Of a DNA stretch of 8,646 nucleotides, positions 1 through 6,237 are shown in pieces; the first letter of the stretch is position 1; every line of letters starts with the position of its first letter. The DNA comes from an uncultured Atopobium sp. GTDB lineage: Bacteria > Actinomycetota > Coriobacteriia > Coriobacteriales > Atopobiaceae. The notes under the pieces are model-generated. The model did no database searches. It saw nothing but the letters and a program-made list of their open reading frames with translations, and had not been told where the DNA came from. The position numbers and the translations under genes are program-made. Where the stretch lies: the NCBI GenBank assembly GCA_916720465.1, contig CAKARF010000036.1, forward strand, positions 1-8,646, in the 5' to 3' direction.

Positions 1-6
1 TATACT
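1..6 (+). promoter_or_regulatory. Putative -10 element of the rpsB promoter
   Basis: The hexamer TATACT at the left edge matches the sigma-70-type consensus TATAAT at five of six positions. It would place the transcript start near A13, one base before the first hairpin of the rpsB leader. The -35 box would lie outside the window, so it cannot be checked. The call rests on this hexamer and its position relative to the structured leader. Confidence 0.45.
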
Positions 7-12
7 TTCAAA

Positions 13-150
13 AGTTGTGTAGAAGCACAACATGCTGTTACCAAACAGCACAAAATCGCACGTACGACTACTTGTTTGCCGTGGTGCCTAACGCTAAGCC
101 AGGTGTTGGGTGGTTTTAACAAGGCTTGAACTCGTACGGAGGAACAACCA
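13..150 (+). promoter_or_regulatory. Structured 5' leader of rpsB, possible S2 autoregulatory RNA
   Basis: This non-coding stretch carries several complementary segments. Hairpin 1 pairs 14-20 with 25-31 around an AGAA loop. Hairpin 2 pairs 33-39 (TGCTGTT) with 44-50 (AACAGCA) around ACCA. A nested set follows: 61-67 (CGTACGA) with 132-138 (TCGTACG), 71-76 (CTTGTT) with 118-123 (AACAAG), and 86-95 with 102-111 including several G-U pairs. The loop AAGCC at 96-100 is complementary to GGCTT at 123-127, which would make a pseudoknot. The outer helix ends at G138, the first base of the rpsB Shine-Dalgarno GGAGGA. No U-tract follows any hairpin, so these are not intrinsic terminators. Ribosomal protein S2 is known to repress its own operon through the mRNA leader in gamma-proteobacteria; a similar role here is an inference. 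Pairings were found by eye, without energy calculation. Confidence 0.5.
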
Positions 151-165
151 ATGGAGGTAAAAATG
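138..165 (+). promoter_or_regulatory. Tandem ribosome binding sites at the rpsB start
   Basis: GGAGGA at 138-143 lies 7 nt before ATG 151. A second GGAGG at 153-157 overlaps that first start codon and lies 5 nt before an in-frame ATG at 163. Both starts are therefore plausible. The second matches the usual S2 N-terminus, and the four codons between them include the only AAA lysine codon of the whole reading frame. I take 163 as the main start. Confidence 0.6.
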
Positions 166-903
166 GCTGCAAAGATTACTATTCAGACTCTTCTGGATGC
201 TGGTTGCCACTATGGTCACCAGACTCGTCGTTGGAACCCTAAGATGAAGCCATACATCTTTGGTGAGCGCAACGGCATTTACATTCTTGACCTTAAGCAG
301 ACCATGCTTGGCGCAGACGCTGCTTACACTTTCCTGAAGAATGTTGCATCTAAGGGTGGCCGCGTTCTCTTCGTCGGCACCAAGAAGCAGGCTCAGGAGC
401 CAATCGCTACTGAGGCAGCTCGTGCAAACATGCCTTACATCAACCAGCGTTGGCTTGGCGGTATGCTCACCAACTTTGTCACCATGCGTTCCCGCATCAA
501 GCGCCTTGAGGAGCTTGAGGCAATGGTAGAGGATGGCCGTATGGCAACTCTTCCTAAGAAGGAGCAGGCTCTTAAGAACAAGGAGCTTCTGAAGCTTCAG
601 CTTAACCTCGGTGGCGTCCGTGATATGACTTCTCTTCCACAGGCTCTCTTTGTTGTTGACTCCAAGCGTGAAGAGAACGCAATCCGTGAGGCAAATCGTC
701 TTCACATTCCAGTTGTCTCCCTGCTTGACACCAACTCTGATCCAGATGTTGTTGATTACGGCATTCCTGCAAATGACGATGCTATTCGTTCCATTTCTCT
801 TATGTGCCAGCTTGCTGCAGACGCAATTCTTGCAGGTAGCGGCAAGGAGCAGATTTCTGCTGAAGAGATGGGCGCTGAGTCCGAGACCCCAGCTGCTGAG
901 TAA
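163..903 (+). CDS. rpsB: 30S ribosomal protein S2
   Basis: This is a 246-residue S2 protein of the small ribosomal subunit, which joins late in 30S assembly and sits on the back of the subunit near S1 or its equivalent. Family hallmarks are GHQTRRWNPKMKPYIF at residues 18-33, RNGIYILDL at about 36-44, FVGTKKQAQ at 70-78, NQRWLGGMLTNF at 94-105, and the late DTNSDPDVVDYGIPANDDA segment. The C-terminus is a short acidic tail, much shorter than the long tail of some mycobacterial S2 proteins. An ATG at 151 would add four residues (MEVK); the downstream ATG fits family alignments better. Lysine is encoded only by AAG and glutamate almost only by GAG, as expected for a very highly expressed gene. 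It heads an operon with tsf, 55 nt downstream. Confidence 0.98.
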   Translation: MAAKITIQTLLDAGCHYGHQTRRWNPKMKPYIFGERNGIYILDLKQTMLGADAAYTFLKNVASKGGRVLFVGTKKQAQEPIATEAARANMPYINQRWLGGMLTNFVTMRSRIKRLEELEAMVEDGRMATLPKKEQALKNKELLKLQLNLGGVRDMTSLPQALFVVDSKREENAIREANRLHIPVVSLLDTNSDPDVVDYGIPANDDAIRSISLMCQLAADAILAGSGKEQISAEEMGAESETPAAE

Positions 904-958
904 CTCTTAGCAACGGGTCAAATAATTTAGTTATTCAGTAGATTTTTGGGAGGAAAAC

Positions 959-1831
959 ATGGCAGAAATTACCGCAGCACTTGTTAAGCAGCTTCGTGAT
1001 ATGACCAGCTCTCCTATGATGGAGTGCAAGAAGGCACTCGTCGAGGCTGAGGGCGATATTGAGAAGGCAGTAGATATTCTTCGTACTATGGGCGTTGCTA
1101 AGGCAGTTAAGCGCGCCGGCCGCGACACCAACGAGGGTACCATTGCTACCTTCATCAGCCCAGATGGCAAGACTGGCGCAATCCTCGAGCTCTCCTGCGA
1201 GACTGACTTTGTAGGTACAAACCCACAGTTCACCGGCTTTGCTGGCGATCTTGCTGCAGTTGTCGTTGAGAGCAACCCAGCTGACGTTGAGGAGCTCAAG
1301 ACTGCTAAGCTTGGCGACGAGACCGTCGACGAGGCAATCACCGATAAGATTCACAACATCGGCGAGAACATGCGTGTTCTTCGTTTCCAGCGTGTTGAGG
1401 CTGCAAACGGCGCTCTTGCTAGCTATATCCACCTTGGTGGCAAGCTTGCTGACATTGTTACCTTTGAGTTCAACAAGCCAGAGACTGCTGAGTCTCAGGA
1501 CTTCAAGAACTTTGCACACGACGTTGCAATGCAGGTAGCTGCAGCTGCTCCAGTCGCTGCTCGCCGTGAGGATGTTCCACAGGACATCGTTGATCACGAG
1601 CTCTCCATTTACAAGGCACAGGCTGCTGAGTCCGGCAAGCCTGAGGCTATTCAGGAGAAGATGGCTTATGGTCGTCTCGAGAAGTACTACAAGGAGTATG
1701 TCCTTACTGAGCAGGCATTTGTTAAGGACCCAGATATGACCATTTCTGAGTACGCAAAGCTGCTCTCCAAGAAGGTTGACGACGAGGTTAAGATTGTCAG
1801 CTTCGTACGTTTTGCTTTTGGTGAAGAGTAA
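959..1831 (+). CDS. tsf: Translation elongation factor Ts
   Basis: The product (290 residues) is the guanine nucleotide exchange factor that releases GDP from EF-Tu in the cytoplasm. The N-terminal UBA-like domain (about 1-55) contains the typical MMECKKALVEAEGDIEKAV run. The core contact motif for EF-Tu is at 82-88, reading TDFVGTN where most bacteria have TDFVA(K/R)N; the key Asp-Phe pair is kept. The dimerisation and C-terminal parts follow, with the conserved 'EQAFVKDP' near residue 250 and a terminal SFVRF(A)FGE. Start choice is clear: GGGAGGA at 948-954 precedes the ATG by 4 nt. Codon use is as biased as in rpsB, with all lysines AAG. The gene ends the rpsB-tsf unit, with an intrinsic terminator 23 nt beyond the stop. 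Confidence 0.98.
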   Translation: MAEITAALVKQLRDMTSSPMMECKKALVEAEGDIEKAVDILRTMGVAKAVKRAGRDTNEGTIATFISPDGKTGAILELSCETDFVGTNPQFTGFAGDLAAVVVESNPADVEELKTAKLGDETVDEAITDKIHNIGENMRVLRFQRVEAANGALASYIHLGGKLADIVTFEFNKPETAESQDFKNFAHDVAMQVAAAAPVAARREDVPQDIVDHELSIYKAQAAESGKPEAIQEKMAYGRLEKYYKEYVLTEQAFVKDPDMTISEYAKLLSKKVDDEVKIVSFVRFAFGEE

Positions 1832-1854
1832 GACTTTTTTACTTCAATTATTTT

Positions 1855-1885
1855 GAGCCGGTTGTCTTCAACCGGCTCTTTTTTT
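1855..1885 (+). terminator. Rho-independent terminator after tsf
   Basis: A perfect 10-bp inverted repeat, GAGCCGGTTG (1855-1864) and CAACCGGCTC (1869-1878), encloses a TCTT loop and is followed directly by seven T residues (1879-1885). The GC-rich stem base next to the T-run is the textbook intrinsic terminator. No matching A-run lies upstream, so it should act only on + strand transcription. It separates rpsB-tsf from pyrH onward, and it rules out any pyrH start upstream of it. Confidence 0.93.
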
Positions 1886-1896
1886 ACCGCGATTCC

Positions 1897-1936
1897 TGCA
1901 AAACTTACGGTGTCGTTTGTTAAAATTATTACAACT
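1897..1936 (+). promoter_or_regulatory. Putative pyrH promoter giving a near-leaderless mRNA
   Basis: TAAAAT at 1921-1926 is a good -10 candidate. The best -35 match is the weak TGCAAA at 1897-1902, 18 nt upstream. Transcription would start at about 1933, three or four bases before ATG 1937, which has no Shine-Dalgarno sequence. A promoter is expected here because a strong terminator sits just upstream. Near-leaderless mRNAs are common in Actinobacteria. No transcript data support the exact start. Confidence 0.45.
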
Positions 1937-2686
1937 ATGGCAAACGGAGAGAGCGAGGAAGCTTTGTCTTCAGCTAAATACAAAAGAGTACTTTTAAAGC
2001 TTTCTGGTGAAGCATTGATGGGTGAGCAATCCTTTGGCATTGACCCTTCAATTCCAGAAATGCTTGCTAAAGAAATTAAGCCTGTCTGGGAGTCTGGCGT
2101 TCAGGTTGCCATTGTTGTTGGTGGCGGAAACATCTTTAGAGGCGTTTCTCAGGCAGCAGCTGGCATGGATCGTGCTCAAGGCGATAACATGGGCATGCTT
2201 GCAACAGTGATTAACGCTCTCTCGCTCCAGGATTGTTTTGAGCGCAATGGCATGGATTGCCGTGTTATGAGTGCAATTTCCATGGCTCAGGTTGCAGAGC
2301 CTTATATTCGCCGTCGTGCTATTAGGCACCTTGAGAAGGGCCGTATTGTCATCTTCGCTGCAGGTACCGGTAACCCTTACTTCACTACTGATACTGCTGC
2401 AGCTCTTCGCGCTTGCGAGATTGGCGCAGAGGCTCTGATGAAGGCAACAAAGGTAGATGGTATTTACGACTGCGATCCAGTTACTCATGCAGATGCAGTT
2501 AAGTTTGACACTGTCACCTACAAAGATGTTCTCGCCAAAGAACTTAAGGTTATGGACGCTGCAGCAATTGCGCTGTGCAAAGACAATAAGATGCCAATTC
2601 TTGTATTTGACATGCAGTCTGAAGGCGTTTTCATGAAAGCAATTTCCGGAGAAGAAGTCGGTACTACTGTCGTTGAGGAGGACTAA
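1937..2686 (+). CDS. pyrH: UMP kinase (uridylate kinase)
   Basis: The product phosphorylates UMP to UDP with ATP in the cytoplasm, feeding UTP, CTP and UDP-sugar supply. It belongs to the amino-acid kinase fold family, and its 249 residues are close to the usual 235-250. Visible motifs are KLSGEAL at 21-27, the glycine-rich VGGGNIFRG at 61-69, AAGTGNPYFTTDTAAALRA at 141-159, and the TKVDGIYD(C)DP stretch at 171-181. The reading frame is open back to a TTG at 1853, but that start lies ahead of the terminator and is not credible. ATG 1937 has no Shine-Dalgarno and would be near-leaderless. TTG 1964 (codon 10) follows GAGGAA and would give MSSAKYKR. Codon use is looser than in tsf, with AAA and AGA present. 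The stop overlaps the frr start by one base (TAATG). Confidence 0.96.
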   Translation: MANGESEEALSSAKYKRVLLKLSGEALMGEQSFGIDPSIPEMLAKEIKPVWESGVQVAIVVGGGNIFRGVSQAAAGMDRAQGDNMGMLATVINALSLQDCFERNGMDCRVMSAISMAQVAEPYIRRRAIRHLEKGRIVIFAAGTGNPYFTTDTAAALRACEIGAEALMKATKVDGIYDCDPVTHADAVKFDTVTYKDVLAKELKVMDAAAIALCKDNKMPILVFDMQSEGVFMKAISGEEVGTTVVEED

Positions 2687-3231
2687 TGAGCGTTCATTCT
2701 GATAAAGCTAAGCAGTCTATGGAGAAGTGCATCGAGGCACTTAAGAATAACTTTGGTCGTGTTCGTACTGGTCGCGCAAATCCACATGCGCTTGATCACA
2801 TCAAGGTAGACTACTATGGTCAGCCAACCCCAATTTCTCAGCTTGCAGCTATCAAGGTTCCTGAGGCATCTATGCTGCTTGTTGAGCCATGGGATAAGAC
2901 TGCTCTAAAGAGCATCGAGAAGGCAATTGAGACTTCTGATCTTGGTATTACTCCATCTAATGATGGCTCTGCTATCAGGCTTCCTTTCCCAATGCCAACC
3001 GAGGAGCGCCGTCGTGAGCTTGCTAAAGAGTGCTCTCAGATTGCTGAGGAAGCTCGCGTAGCTGTTCGTAACGTCCGTCGTGACGTTAATGGCAAGATTG
3101 AGCGCGATGAGGAGCTGTCTGAGGACGATCAGAAGCGCGAGAAGAACGGTATTCAGAAGCTGACCGATACCTATATTGCACAGATTGAGTCTCTTCTTAA
3201 GACCAAGACTTCTGAAATCATGGAGATTTAA
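2686..3231 (+). CDS. frr: Ribosome recycling factor
   Basis: This 181-residue protein (family about 185) works with EF-G and GTP to split post-termination ribosomes into subunits. The conserved RTGRANP lies at residues 27-33, followed by the beta-rich domain II (VDYYGQPTPISQLA, about 42-55). The long helices of domain I close the protein, with the typical PxPTEERRRELAK and the arginine-rich VAVRNVRRDVN segment. The start ATG overlaps the pyrH stop by one base and has GAGGAG at 2675-2680, so translation is probably coupled. Lysine codons are again mostly AAG, suggesting higher expression than its neighbours uppS and cdsA. The stop codon directly abuts the uppS start. Confidence 0.98.
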   Translation: MSVHSDKAKQSMEKCIEALKNNFGRVRTGRANPHALDHIKVDYYGQPTPISQLAAIKVPEASMLLVEPWDKTALKSIEKAIETSDLGITPSNDGSAIRLPFPMPTEERRRELAKECSQIAEEARVAVRNVRRDVNGKIERDEELSEDDQKREKNGIQKLTDTYIAQIESLLKTKTSEIMEI

Positions 3232-4011
3232 GTGCAGTTTGATACAGACAAGCTCGTACAGTATTTCTCTGACGCACCAGAAGATATCAGTCTTTCTGAT
3301 ATCAATTTTGAAACTATTCCGTCTCACGTTTCCATCATTATGGATGGAAACGGTAGATGGGCTACAGCTCGCGGACTTGACAGAACCGAAGGTCATAAGG
3401 CCGGTGTTCTTTCTTTGCGTGAGGCTGTTACTACAAGTGTGCGCCTTGGATTGGACGTTTTGTCAGTTTATGCGTTCTCCACAGAAAACTGGAAACGTCC
3501 TCAGCGTGAGGTTGACTTGCTCATGCGTCTATTTGCAGAGACGCTTCTTAAAGAGCTCCCACTGTTCCACCAAGAAAACGTTAAGCTGCGTTTCTTTGGT
3601 GACCTTGAGGCTTTGCCAGAGAAGACCCGCAAGACCTTCCAGCGCGGACTTGATGAGACTGCGCAAAACACCGGCATGACGTTTGCGCTTGCTGTTAACT
3701 ATGGCTCTCGTGCAGAGCTAACCAGGGCAGCTGTTCTTCTCGCTAATCAAATTGCTGAGGGCACTGTGTCCGCTGACTCGGTGACTCCAGCAGATTTTGA
3801 GAAGAATCTCTATACGGCAGGTCTTCCTGATCCAGACCTGTTGATTCGTACGTCAGGAGAGCTGAGGCTTTCTAACTATTTGCTATGGCAGCTGGCTTAC
3901 TCGGAGCTGTATGTCACGCAAACTTACTGGCCTGACTTCTCTAAGTGGGATTTTTTGCGCGCCATTAAGGACTATCAGGGTCGCGAAAGGCGATTCGGAG
4001 GAGTGAAATAG
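3232..4011 (+). CDS. uppS: Isoprenyl transferase (undecaprenyl diphosphate synthase)
   Basis: This cis-prenyltransferase condenses isopentenyl diphosphate units onto farnesyl diphosphate to give the C55 lipid carrier for peptidoglycan and other wall polymers. Visible motifs are IMDGNGRWA at 36-44 with catalytic Asp38, GHKAG at 54-58, YAFSTENW at 80-87, NYGSR at 156-160, and the C-terminal block GLPDPDLLIRTSGE then RLSNYLLWQ and SELY (197-227). YQGRERRFGG closes the protein. It has about 30 residues before the catalytic block, slightly longer than the shortest family members. It starts with GTG immediately after the frr stop; GGAG at 3222-3225 inside frr is 6 nt upstream. Product chain length cannot be read from the sequence; placement next to cdsA and dxr supports the cell-wall enzyme. 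Confidence 0.96.
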   Translation: MQFDTDKLVQYFSDAPEDISLSDINFETIPSHVSIIMDGNGRWATARGLDRTEGHKAGVLSLREAVTTSVRLGLDVLSVYAFSTENWKRPQREVDLLMRLFAETLLKELPLFHQENVKLRFFGDLEALPEKTRKTFQRGLDETAQNTGMTFALAVNYGSRAELTRAAVLLANQIAEGTVSADSVTPADFEKNLYTAGLPDPDLLIRTSGELRLSNYLLWQLAYSELYVTQTYWPDFSKWDFLRAIKDYQGRERRFGGVK

Positions 4012-5039
4012 TGGTGGACAATACGCGCGATTCCAGAAGGCCTACCTCTAGGATTGATGCTGATGCTCAGCCTAATCCTGAAGAAACAGGTAGCGTTGGA
4101 ATTGATAGACAGATTGAAAAGCTGGAGATTCGTCGTTCACTTAAAGAGCTTCAACGATCCGCTGGTAACCTTATGGGTCAGCGAGTTCGTGGCGTTACCG
4201 AGAAGCTTTTGACCAGAACTCTGTCTGGCGTAGTTTATGCCGCTATTGTGCTTGCCGCCCTCTTTGTGGGCAAAGAAGCTACTATTGTTTTGATTGCCGG
4301 TATGGCATGGCTCTGCTGCTCTGAGTTCTTCCATATTTGCCGCATGGGCGGACGTATGCCAAACGAGCCTCTTGGCCTTGTCTTCTCGCTTGTTTTTCCC
4401 ATAATTGCGTACTTTGGTCACGTTTTTCCGCTGGTATTTTCTCTGCTTTTGATTATCCTTTGCGGACTTTGGTATGTTTTTACACCACGAGCAAACCTTG
4501 CAGACGTGGCAGTTACGGCTTTTGGACCACTGTATACCTCGCTTTCACTTTCAACGGTAGTGCTTCTAAGGTCCACAGAGCCAAGTTTTTCTATTCCTTG
4601 GATTACGCTTGCCGTCATGCTCTCAGTGTGGGCTAACGATTCATTTGCGTATTTGTTTGGATCCAAATTTGGCAAGCATAAACTGGCGCCAAGAATTTCT
4701 CCTAATAAGAGCTGGGAAGGCTTCTACGGTGGTCTTTTAGGTTCAATGCTTGTGTGGTTCTTGATGGCAGTTTTTGGTGCAATTAATATGAATCCACTGT
4801 TTGCGCTGCTCTTTGGTGTAACAGAAGGCATCTTCTCTGTTGTTGGAGACCTCTTTGAGTCTCGCATTAAGCGAGGAGTGGGCCTCAAGGATTCTGGTTC
4901 AATTATGCCTGGTCATGGTGGTCTACTTGATAGAACCGATTCGATGATTTTTGGAACTATGGCGGCGTTTCTTCTCTTCCAGCTTGCCGTGCTCTTTAGC
5001 CAGGTCAAGCTACCTATTGCGCTGCCGTTTGGAGCATAG
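4011..5039 (+). CDS. cdsA: Phosphatidate cytidylyltransferase (CDP-diacylglycerol synthase)
   Basis: This integral membrane enzyme converts phosphatidic acid and CTP to CDP-diacylglycerol, the entry to anionic phospholipid synthesis. The full family signature is present at residues 284-310: S-x-x-K-R, K-D-S-G at 293-296, P-G-H-G-G-L at 300-305, and D-R-x-D at 307-310, the metal-binding catalytic region. Several hydrophobic segments start at about residue 70 (for example 72-87, 121-133, 138-156, 240-256 and 312-329). A charged, hydrophilic N-terminal stretch of about 68 residues precedes them, making the protein (342) longer than the common 260-310. The GTG start overlaps the uppS stop by one base and has GGAGGAG at 3997-4003, 7 nt upstream. 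GTG 4014 is a weaker alternative. The extension has an amphipathic, coiled-coil-like part (about 31-50). Confidence 0.95.
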   Translation: MVDNTRDSRRPTSRIDADAQPNPEETGSVGIDRQIEKLEIRRSLKELQRSAGNLMGQRVRGVTEKLLTRTLSGVVYAAIVLAALFVGKEATIVLIAGMAWLCCSEFFHICRMGGRMPNEPLGLVFSLVFPIIAYFGHVFPLVFSLLLIILCGLWYVFTPRANLADVAVTAFGPLYTSLSLSTVVLLRSTEPSFSIPWITLAVMLSVWANDSFAYLFGSKFGKHKLAPRISPNKSWEGFYGGLLGSMLVWFLMAVFGAINMNPLFALLFGVTEGIFSVVGDLFESRIKRGVGLKDSGSIMPGHGGLLDRTDSMIFGTMAAFLLFQLAVLFSQVKLPIALPFGA

Positions 5040-5042
5040 GTT

Positions 5043-6230
5043 TTGAGCATTTTTGAAGATACCGCGCCTCGTGCTGTAAGGCATGAGCCTCTGCGTGTTG
5101 CTGTCCTTGGAGCTTCGGGTTCTGTGGGTATGCAGACGCTTGATGTATGCCGTCATTTCCCGCAAAAGGTGGAGGTTGCAGCCCTTGCGGTGAGGTCGTC
5201 GGTTGAGTTTGCCGTGAAGGCAGCAGCTGAGTTCAACTGCAAATACGTTGCCTTTGCCGATGCAAGTGTCAAGGGCAACGCTCTTCTCGACAGCTTACCC
5301 CAAGGCTGCAAAGCAAGCTTTGGCCCTGAGGCCGTTCAGGCGCTTGCTGAGCTGGATGAGGTTGACTGCGTAGTTAATGAAGTGGTGGGAGAGGCCGGCA
5401 TTTACGCTGGTCTGGCCGCTGTGAAGGCTGGCAAAGTGCTTGCTTACGCTAACAAGGAATCAATTATTGTTGGCGGAGATCTTCTGATGCCTCTGGTCAA
5501 GCCTGGTCAGCTCATCCCCGTTGATTCTGAGCACAGTGCCATCTTCCAGTGCCTTATTGGCGAGAACCCCGCTGATATCCAGAGGATTTGGCTTACCTGC
5601 TCTGGTGGTCCGTTCTTTGGATATTCTCGCGAGCAGCTCAAACACGTTACAGTCGACGACGCCTTGGCACATCCAACCTGGAAGATGGGTGCCAAGATTA
5701 CCATCGATTGCGCCACGCTCATGAATAAGGGCCTCGAGCTCATTGAGGCTCATCACCTCTTTGACACTCCAATGGATAAGCTCGAAGTGCTGGTACATCG
5801 CCAGAGTCGCATTCATTCTATGGTTGAGTTTATAGACGGCTCTGTTAAAGCGCAGCTCGGAGCCTCTGATATGAGGCTGCCTATCCAGTTTGCGCTGAGC
5901 TACCCACATCGTTGGCCAGCAATTGCTCAGCCGGTTGAGTGGCAAGAAACCGCTCCTCTCACAGGCGATTATGCTGACGAGAAAACCTTTGGATGCCTAG
6001 CTCTTGCTCGTCATGCAGGAACTGTTGGTGGAACGCTTCCTTGCATTATGAATGCAGCTAATGAAGTTGCTAACCATGCATTTAGACGAGGAAGATGTTC
6101 ATTTCTTGATATTGAGCGCATTGTTGCAGAGACTATGAATGCCTCTGAAGTTCAAAGGGTAGAAGACCTTCAACAATTGACGCTTGTAGACGCAGAGGCA
6201 CGAGCTTTAGCCCGTTCTTTTGTGGGATAG
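5043..6230 (+). CDS. dxr: 1-deoxy-D-xylulose 5-phosphate reductoisomerase
   Basis: This cytoplasmic enzyme makes 2-C-methyl-D-erythritol 4-phosphate from DXP with NADPH, the committed step of the MEP isoprenoid pathway and the fosmidomycin target. The NADPH-binding glycine motif GASGSVG is at residues 23-29, ANKES at 136-140, and the metal ligands are Asp161 and Glu163 (VDSEHSA) and Glu232 (MNKGLE). LTCSGGPFF at 184-192 carries the conserved phosphate-binding serine region. The usual HPQS(V/I)IH reads HRQSRIH at 252-258, an odd double change. Length (395) is normal. The start is TTG with GGAG at 5031-5034, 8 nt upstream; no better in-frame start precedes the NADPH motif. It lies 3 nt after cdsA, in one operon with ispG, another MEP enzyme. 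Confidence 0.96.
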   Translation: MSIFEDTAPRAVRHEPLRVAVLGASGSVGMQTLDVCRHFPQKVEVAALAVRSSVEFAVKAAAEFNCKYVAFADASVKGNALLDSLPQGCKASFGPEAVQALAELDEVDCVVNEVVGEAGIYAGLAAVKAGKVLAYANKESIIVGGDLLMPLVKPGQLIPVDSEHSAIFQCLIGENPADIQRIWLTCSGGPFFGYSREQLKHVTVDDALAHPTWKMGAKITIDCATLMNKGLELIEAHHLFDTPMDKLEVLVHRQSRIHSMVEFIDGSVKAQLGASDMRLPIQFALSYPHRWPAIAQPVEWQETAPLTGDYADEKTFGCLALARHAGTVGGTLPCIMNAANEVANHAFRRGRCSFLDIERIVAETMNASEVQRVEDLQQLTLVDAEARALARSFVG

Positions 6231-6237
6231 GAATTTT

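Noticed and set aside
32..91. A 19-codon upstream reading frame (ATG 32, stop 89-91) in the rpsB leader
   Set aside because: It has no real Shine-Dalgarno (only AGAAG), its start lies within hairpin 2, and its peptide shows no run of a single amino acid that would suggest attenuation.
94..705. A long open frame of 203 codons on the - strand opposite rpsB
   Set aside because: It mirrors rpsB. Strong codon bias avoids TTA, CTA and TCA, which removes stops from the opposite strand. The protein has no recognisable motif.
921..935. A small hairpin AATAA-TTTAG-TTATT between rpsB and tsf
   Set aside because: The stem is only five A-T pairs and is not directly followed by a strong T-run, so it is too weak to call an attenuator.
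935..1597. A 220-codon - strand frame opposite tsf
   Set aside because: Same cause: the biased codons of tsf leave the antisense strand open. The product resembles no family and the tsf strand is certain.
1853..1936. TTG 1853 as the pyrH start, adding 28 residues
   Set aside because: The added codons run through the terminator stem and its T-tract, and UMP kinases do not carry such an N-terminus.
6220..6237. TTG 6220 as the rseP start, overlapping dxr
   Set aside because: GTG 6238 has a better placed AGGA and gives a typical short N-terminus before the first membrane helix.
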